This document shows positions 59,100-64,000 of a DNA stretch of 64,000 nucleotides, piece after piece. Each line of letters opens with the position of its first letter. Position 1 is the stretch's first letter. The notes beneath the pieces were generated by a model. The model did no database searches, was not told the origin of the DNA, and saw only the letters and a list, made by a program, of their open reading frames with translations. Both the position numbers and the translations under genes were made by a program. The DNA comes from Butyricicoccus sp. (lineage in GTDB: Bacteria; Bacillota; Clostridia; Oscillospirales; Butyricicoccaceae), in contig JAGHIZ010000069.1 in the NCBI GenBank assembly GCA_017886875.1, positions 1 through 64,000 of the forward strand, in the 5' to 3' direction.

Positions 59100-61097
59100 T
59101 TGGATAAAAAGCTGAAAAGAATTATTCAGCCAGGATATCACTTCTATTTTGCTATATTCTTCCTGTTTGCATTATCCTGTGCCTATGTTTCCCTTGTTAT
59201 GTCTTCGGTAGGTATTATAATATCTCTTATGATGTATTTAATATATCGCCAAAGAGAAAAACGCCGTAGAACCGAAATGATGCGTTATTTACAAGGTGTT
59301 ACACTTGATGCAGGACATTCATCTCGTTCATCTATTGTGGATTTTCCATTGCCGACAGTAATAATAAGAGCATCTACAAATGAAATTCTTTGGACAAATG
59401 ATGCCTTTTGTGAGGCGACTGGTAATTGGGACTATGCTCCAAATATGAATTTTAGTGAAATTGCTCCTGATTTCGATACCCAATGGCTTGCAGACTGTGA
59501 GCCTAAATATTCAGGAGAACTTAAAGTAGATAAAAATTACTTCTGGGTTTATGGTAGCGTGATGAATGAACAAGATGCAGAAGAAATTCTGCTTGTTTTG
59601 TATTTTGTGCCTTGTACAGACTATGTCAACTGCAGGGAACGCTATAAATTAAGTAGACCTATAGTTTCAATAATTTGTATTGATAACTATGAGGAGCTTA
59701 CAAAAAGTGCTACTGATTCTGAAAAATCAAGTATATTAGCTGAAATTGATAGAAAAATTGCACAATGGGCAAAAGATAGCCGTTCACTACTTAGAAAATA
59801 TGATAGAGACAAATATATTTTCGTGCTTGAAAGCGGCGATTTATCAAAACTCATAAGTAAAAAATTTAGTGTTTTAGATGAAGTTAGAACTATTCAAAGT
59901 CGTGCAGGCGTTGTTGCAACGCTTTCAATAGGTATCGGCAGTGAGGGAGAAAACTATTCTGAGTGTTTTCATTATGCTAGTGTTGCACTTGATATGGCTC
60001 TTTCTCGTGGCGGTGACCAAGCAGTTATAAAAACAAAAGATAATTTTGAATTTTTTGGTGGCTTATCTAAAGAATTTGAAAAACGCACTAAAGTTAAATC
60101 AAGAGTGGTTGCTAATGCACTTACACAGCTTATAAAAGAGTCATCAAGAGTTATGATTATGGGACACCAAACAAGCGATATGGACTCTGTGGGTGCGGCT
60201 GTGGGTATGGCATGTGCGGTGAGAACGCAGGGTAAACCAGTTAATATTGTAGTTCGTAAAGAGAAAAGTTTGGCAAAAGAACTTATATCTAAAATAGAAA
60301 ATAAAGAAGGTAACGAAAACTTATTTATAGAACCTGATGATGCAATGGTATTATCTGATTATAATACTTTGCTTATCGTTGTGGATACTAATAGACCTGA
60401 CTATGTCGAGTCTTTGCCACTTCTTCAATCCATAAATAAAGTCACTGTTATCGATCACCATAGACGTGCTGCAAGTTATATTGAAAATTTTGCATTAAAT
60501 CTTCATGAACCTTATGCTTCATCTGCATCAGAGCTTGTATGTGAGCTTTTACAATATATGGTTCAGTCAAGCGATGTAAGCAAGGAAGAAGCAGAATGTT
60601 TACTTGCAGGTATATATCTTGATACAAAAGGTTTTTCTATTAAAACAGGCGTTAGAACCTTTGAAGCGGCTGCATATTTAAAACGTGCTGGTGCTGAAAT
60701 GGTATCTGTAAAAAAATTATTTCAATCCACACTTGATGAGTATATGCAGTGTCAAAGGGTTATTTCCTCTGCTAAAGACTGCGGAGGCGGCATTATTTTG
60801 GCAATTTCCGATGAATATATACAAGATAGAGCTTTAGCCGCTATTGCAGCAGATTCTCTGCTTAATATTATAGGTGTTAGGGCAAGTATTGTAGCTTTCC
60901 AGTCGGAAAATGATACAATTGTTTCTGCTCGTTCTTTTGGACAAGTTAATGTGCAAATTGTTATGGAAAAGCTAGGCGGTGGAGGGAATATTACCTCTGC
61001 TGGTGCTCAGCTTAGAAATACAAGTTTAGAAGAAGCTGAACCAAGACTTCTTGATGCTATAACCGAGTATCTGGAAGAGGACGACAGAAAAGAATAA
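59100..61097 (+). CDS. gdpP: Cyclic-di-AMP phosphodiesterase GdpP
   Basis: A 665-residue membrane protein: two N-terminal transmembrane helices (about 15-55), a PAS domain (about 75-145), a degenerate GGDEF domain (about 170-300) and a C-terminal DHH/DHHA1 phosphodiesterase (about 340-650). The catalytic motifs are GHQTSDMDSVGAA, VDTNRP, VIDHHRR and GGGGNITSAGAQ. It hydrolyses c-di-AMP, linking to wall and potassium homeostasis. The start is the TTG at 59100, with AGGAGGTG 7 bases ahead; upstream in-frame codons have no ribosome site. gdpP-rplI-dnaB is the conserved Bacillus order. Confidence 0.95.
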   Translation: MDKKLKRIIQPGYHFYFAIFFLFALSCAYVSLVMSSVGIIISLMMYLIYRQREKRRRTEMMRYLQGVTLDAGHSSRSSIVDFPLPTVIIRASTNEILWTNDAFCEATGNWDYAPNMNFSEIAPDFDTQWLADCEPKYSGELKVDKNYFWVYGSVMNEQDAEEILLVLYFVPCTDYVNCRERYKLSRPIVSIICIDNYEELTKSATDSEKSSILAEIDRKIAQWAKDSRSLLRKYDRDKYIFVLESGDLSKLISKKFSVLDEVRTIQSRAGVVATLSIGIGSEGENYSECFHYASVALDMALSRGGDQAVIKTKDNFEFFGGLSKEFEKRTKVKSRVVANALTQLIKESSRVMIMGHQTSDMDSVGAAVGMACAVRTQGKPVNIVVRKEKSLAKELISKIENKEGNENLFIEPDDAMVLSDYNTLLIVVDTNRPDYVESLPLLQSINKVTVIDHHRRAASYIENFALNLHEPYASSASELVCELLQYMVQSSDVSKEEAECLLAGIYLDTKGFSIKTGVRTFEAAAYLKRAGAEMVSVKKLFQSTLDEYMQCQRVISSAKDCGGGIILAISDEYIQDRALAAIAADSLLNIIGVRASIVAFQSENDTIVSARSFGQVNVQIVMEKLGGGGNITSAGAQLRNTSLEEAEPRLLDAITEYLEEDDRKE

Positions 61098-61124
61098 ATT
61101 ATAAATAATGGAGGATTTTTAATT

Positions 61125-61571
61125 ATGAAAGTTATTTTAAAAGCAGATGTTAAAGGTAAAGGCAAGAAAGGCGATTTAATAGAAGTAAGCGAAGGCTATG
61201 GCAGAAATTTTTTACTTCCTCGTGGTCTTGCAGACCTTGCAACAGCTGATAATTTAAACTTAAAGCGTCAAGCTGATGAAGCTCAGGCTAGAAGAATTGC
61301 TCTTGAAAAGCAAGCTGCAAAGGATACCGCAGAAAAGCTAAAGGAATTAAAAGTTGAAATTCGTGCAAAAGGTGGTGCAGGCGGTCGTTTATTTGGTGCT
61401 GTAACCGCTAAGGAAATTTCAGAAGAGCTTAAAAAACAACATGGTATTGAAATTGCTAAGAATAAAATTGTACTTGATGAGCATATTAAGTCATTTGGTA
61501 CTTACAATGTTAAGGCTAAGCTATACACTGAAATTACAGGCGAAATTCATGTGCAGGTAGTTGAAATCTAA
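61125..61571 (+). CDS. rplI: 50S ribosomal protein L9
   Basis: A 148-residue L9: an N-terminal rRNA-binding domain ([34 protein letters not shown]), a long connecting helix (about 45-75) and a C-terminal domain ([14 protein letters not shown]...). It lies 27 bp after gdpP behind GGAGG. The gap to dnaB holds an inverted repeat. Confidence 0.97.
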   Translation: MKVILKADVKGKGKKGDLIEVSEGYGRNFLLPRGLADLATADNLNLKRQADEAQARRIALEKQAAKDTAEKLKELKVEIRAKGGAGGRLFGAVTAKEISEELKKQHGIEIAKNKIVLDEHIKSFGTYNVKAKLYTEITGEIHVQVVEI

Positions 61572-61582
61572 TTGTTTTAAGG

Positions 61583-61619
61583 GAATGGGCACACGCAGCA
61601 TTTTTTTCGTGTACCCATT
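61583..61619 (+). promoter_or_regulatory. Hairpin between rplI and dnaB
   Basis: GAATGGG-ACACG and CGTGT-CCCATTC pair, with one mismatch, around a T-rich loop (61583-61619). There is no T-run after the stem, so it is not an ordinary terminator. It may be an RNA processing or stability element. Confidence 0.45.
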
Positions 61620-61650
61620 CTCCATTTTTAAGTTTAAAGGAAAAGTAAAA

Positions 61651-62979
61651 ATGGACGAATTACTTTCAAGACAAATGCCACAAAGCACTGAGGCTGAACA
61701 GGCTGTTATTGGCTCTATGCTTATTGACCCTGAATGTGTGCCAACAGTCATTGAACAGCTAAGACCAGAGGATTTTTATATAGAAGAAAATCGCCGCATT
61801 TTTGAAACTATATACTCTATGTTTAATCATGCAATGAGAATTGATGCGGTTACTGTGCTTGACCAGTTGAAAAGTGCAGGTTTTTATGATGATGCAGGCG
61901 GTCGTGCATATCTTATGCAGCTTATGGAGCTTACCCCTACATCAGCAAATGTTAGAGAATATGCATCTATTGTTCGTGATAAAAGTATGTTAAGAGCTAT
62001 TGCTATAGCTGGTGCAGAAATTGAAAGGCTTGCCCTTTCAGAAGAAGGTTCAGCTTCAGAGCTTGCCGAGCTTGCCGAACAAAAAATATATAATGTGCGT
62101 CAAGGTAGGGAAATAAAGGGTTTAAGCCATATTAAAAGTGTAATTATGGATTTATATGAACAGCTTGACGAAAGAAGCCGTTCAGATAGTGATATTTCTG
62201 GTATATCCACTGGATTTAGGGATTTGGATTATGCTTTAACCGGTCTTAATAAATCAGATTTAATTTTAGTTGCTGCTCGCCCTGGTATGGGTAAAACAGC
62301 TTTTGCTCTTAATATTGCACTTAATGCAGCAAAAGCGTCTAAAAAAGATGTGGTTGTGTTTCAGCTTGAAATGAGCAAAGACCAGCTTGCAAGCCGTTTT
62401 TTGGCAAGTGAAGCTCTTATAGAGTCACAAAAACTTAAAACTGGTAATTTAGGTGAAGATGATTGGATTAAAATAGCTCGTGCTACAAATGCACTTGCTA
62501 AAACCAAAATATATGTTGATGATAACCCTGCAATTACCGTTGCGGAAATTAAAGCAAAATGTAGACGTTTGGGCGATGGCTTAGGGCTTATTGTTATAGA
62601 TTATCTTCAGCTTATGCAGTCTGGTAAAAAAAATGATAACCGTACACAAGAAGTAGCCGAAATATCTCGAAGTCTTAAAATTATGGCAAAAGAACTAAAT
62701 GTTCCTGTTGTGTGTCTTTCTCAGCTTTCTCGTGCAGCCGAACAAAGGGCAGAGAAGAAACCTATTCTTTCAGATTTGCGTGAATCGGGTGCAATCGAAC
62801 AAGATGCAGATATTGTTATGTTTATTTATCGTGATGATTATTATAATGATGAAAGTGAACATAAAAATGTAGCCGAAATTATTATCGCTAAAAATCGTCA
62901 TGGTGCTACGGGTTCGGTTTATTTGCAGTGGATTGGTCAATATACAACTTTCTCAAGTCAGGATAGAATACATGGATAG
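61651..62979 (+). CDS. dnaB: Replicative DNA helicase DnaB
   Basis: A 442-residue hexameric helicase (Bacillus DnaC). The N-terminal domain (about 1-105) starts QSTEAEQAVIGSMLIDPE. The RecA-like ATPase contains Walker A AARPGMGKTAFALN (about 205-218), VVVFQLEMS, Walker B LIVIDYLQLM (about 305-314) and SQLSRAAEQR. It unwinds DNA at the fork. The ATG at 61651 follows AAAGGAAAAG; the longer frame upstream covers the intergenic hairpin. The stop overlaps tilS by 8 bp. Confidence 0.97.
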   Translation: MDELLSRQMPQSTEAEQAVIGSMLIDPECVPTVIEQLRPEDFYIEENRRIFETIYSMFNHAMRIDAVTVLDQLKSAGFYDDAGGRAYLMQLMELTPTSANVREYASIVRDKSMLRAIAIAGAEIERLALSEEGSASELAELAEQKIYNVRQGREIKGLSHIKSVIMDLYEQLDERSRSDSDISGISTGFRDLDYALTGLNKSDLILVAARPGMGKTAFALNIALNAAKASKKDVVVFQLEMSKDQLASRFLASEALIESQKLKTGNLGEDDWIKIARATNALAKTKIYVDDNPAITVAEIKAKCRRLGDGLGLIVIDYLQLMQSGKKNDNRTQEVAEISRSLKIMAKELNVPVVCLSQLSRAAEQRAEKKPILSDLRESGAIEQDADIVMFIYRDDYYNDESEHKNVAEIIIAKNRHGATGSVYLQWIGQYTTFSSQDRIHG

Positions 62980-64000
62980 TTTTTTAAAACAAGTCAAGGA
63001 TAATATTGATAGATTTTCTATGCTAGAAGAAGATGAAAATGTGCTTGTTGGGCTTTCAGGCGGTGCAGATTCAGTAGCTCTTTTATTATCGCTTTATAAA
63101 TTAGGTTATAAAGTTAAAGCTTGTCATTTAAATCACTGTTTGCGTAGTGATGAAGCGGATAGAGATGAGTATTTTTGTAAAAATCTCTGTGATAAGTTAA
63201 ATATTGAGCTTGTTATAAAGCGTGAAAATATAGCTGAATACGCTAAAAGCTCCAAGCAAAGTATAGAAACAGCCGCAAGAGAAATAAGATACAAGTTTTT
63301 TGATGATGTATCTAATGGCTGTAAAATAGCAACTGCTCATACAGCAAGCGATACAATAGAAACTATGATTTTTCATCTTGCAAGAGGTACAGGACTTACA
63401 GGGCTTTGCTCAATACCGCCTGTTAGGGGTAAAATTATAAGACCGCTTATTTCACTAACAAGAGCAGAAATAGAAGATTTTTTGCAAAATATAAATCAGG
63501 ATTTTGTAACAGATAGCACAAATTTAACCGATGATTATACAAGAAATAAAATCAGAAGTCAAATCATACCTGTGCTAAAAAATATAAATCCTCAAGCCGA
63601 AAAAGCGGCTGTAAATTTAGCGTTTAGACTTAGAGAAGAAGAAGATTTTTTGGAAACAACTGCTAAAGCTGAACTTGAAAGAGCTAAAACTAAAGATGGG
63701 TTTAAAGTGTGGGTTTTTAATAACACTGACAAAGCTATAAAACATAGAATGCTTAAAATGCTTTGTAAAAATGTTGGTGTTCCAATGCATGAATTTAACT
63801 CAAAACATATTTTAGCACTTGAAAGTTTGCTCAAAAACAATAATCCTTCAGCTAGAATTTCACTTCCAGCCGATTTTATTGCTAAACGTGAGTATGAAAA
63901 TATTAAAATTGAGCGTAAAATAAATCAAAATTCACAGGAAGTTAAGGAAATTTTACTTGAAAATCTTATTGATAACGGGCAAAATATAAATGATGTAAAC
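62972..64000 (+). CDS. tilS: tRNA(Ile)-lysidine synthase TilS (partial, runs off the window)
   Basis: The frame is open from the ATG at 62972 to the window end (343 codons), so the C-terminus is missing. The N-terminal PP-loop ATPase has VLVGLSGGADSVALLLSL (about residues 25-42), ACHLNHCLRSDEADRDE and ATAHTASDTIETMI, followed by the TilS substrate region RPLISLTRAEIEDFL. TilS modifies C34 of the AUA-reading tRNA-Ile to lysidine and is essential. It overlaps the dnaB stop by 8 bp. In Bacillus tilS follows the yab/spoIIE region; here that block lies 32 kb away. Confidence 0.95.
   Translation, partial: MDSFLKQVKDNIDRFSMLEEDENVLVGLSGGADSVALLLSLYKLGYKVKACHLNHCLRSDEADRDEYFCKNLCDKLNIELVIKRENIAEYAKSSKQSIETAAREIRYKFFDDVSNGCKIATAHTASDTIETMIFHLARGTGLTGLCSIPPVRGKIIRPLISLTRAEIEDFLQNINQDFVTDSTNLTDDYTRNKIRSQIIPVLKNINPQAEKAAVNLAFRLREEEDFLETTAKAELERAKTKDGFKVWVFNNTDKAIKHRMLKMLCKNVGVPMHEFNSKHILALESLLKNNNPSARISLPADFIAKREYENIKIERKINQNSQEVKEILLENLIDNGQNINDVN

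Overview
This is chromosomal DNA from a low-GC, endospore-forming member of the class Clostridia. The spore set points there: spo0A, spoIVB, gpr, spoIIP, yabP/yabQ and a ger operon. So do a clostridial long-form PurL, SLH-domain surface proteins and many consensus sigma-A promoters (TTGaca-17-TAtaaT, often with an extended TGn). A gut Oscillospiraceae-like organism fits, but the genus cannot be fixed from sequence alone. I see no CRISPR array, insertion sequence, intact prophage or defence island. Apart from the first kilobase this is core genome.

Layout. 1-972 is gene-free, AT-rich and looks decayed, with two sets of 9-bp tandem repeats, and ends at a tRNA-Thr(CGT) with two broken stem pairs. 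1.1-9 kb holds a PadR regulator, an AIM24 protein, RNase J, a 3D-domain wall protein, a UgtP/MGDG-type glycosyltransferase, NiaR, BirA and a YlmH-type S4 protein. 9.1-16.2 kb holds a large SLH surface protein, an AlkD-like protein and PurL. 16.4-26.1 kb holds rpe, a two-gene LysO exporter, recJ, relA/spoT, dtd, an MBL hydrolase, hemZ and a nucleoside kinase. 26.2-31.2 kb is the equivalent of the Bacillus yabM-yabN-yabO-yabP-yabQ-divIC-yabR block with an HU gene inserted. 31.3-34.6 kb holds a candidate small RNA, an amidohydrolase plus a lone fumarase alpha subunit, hpf and ruvX. 34.8-41.8 kb is the rpmG-secE-nusG-rplK-rplA / rplJ-rplL translation cluster, interrupted by sstT and followed by trkH and rpmE. 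41.8-44.9 kb holds hflX, a YigZ protein, two identical tRNA-Pro transcription units, a small acidic orphan and a SLOG protein. 45-51.8 kb holds spoIVB, spo0A, lepA, hemW and an ACT/UPF0210 pair. 51.8-56.8 kb, on the minus strand, holds gpr-spoIIP followed by an unusually compact gerA-gerC-gerB set. 56.9-64 kb holds rpsT, a second SLH protein, gloA, gdpP, rplI, dnaB and a tilS cut by the window end.

How it fits together. Most of the content is translation, replication and repair, purine and ppGpp/c-di-AMP physiology, and sporulation and germination. Control elements are visible: an L10 leader with terminator before rplJ, L1-type boxes before rplK and rplA, tandem 0A boxes before spo0A, a single 0A box before the second SLH gene, and a sigma-E-like promoter before yabP.

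The most original signal is a probable small RNA of about 90 nt on the minus strand at 31275-31365. It has a perfect TTGACA-17-TATTAT promoter, a 5' hairpin, a C-rich unpaired linker and an intrinsic terminator, and lies in an otherwise unexplained intergenic gap. Its C-rich segment can form a 10-bp duplex over the ribosome binding site of lysO in this same window.
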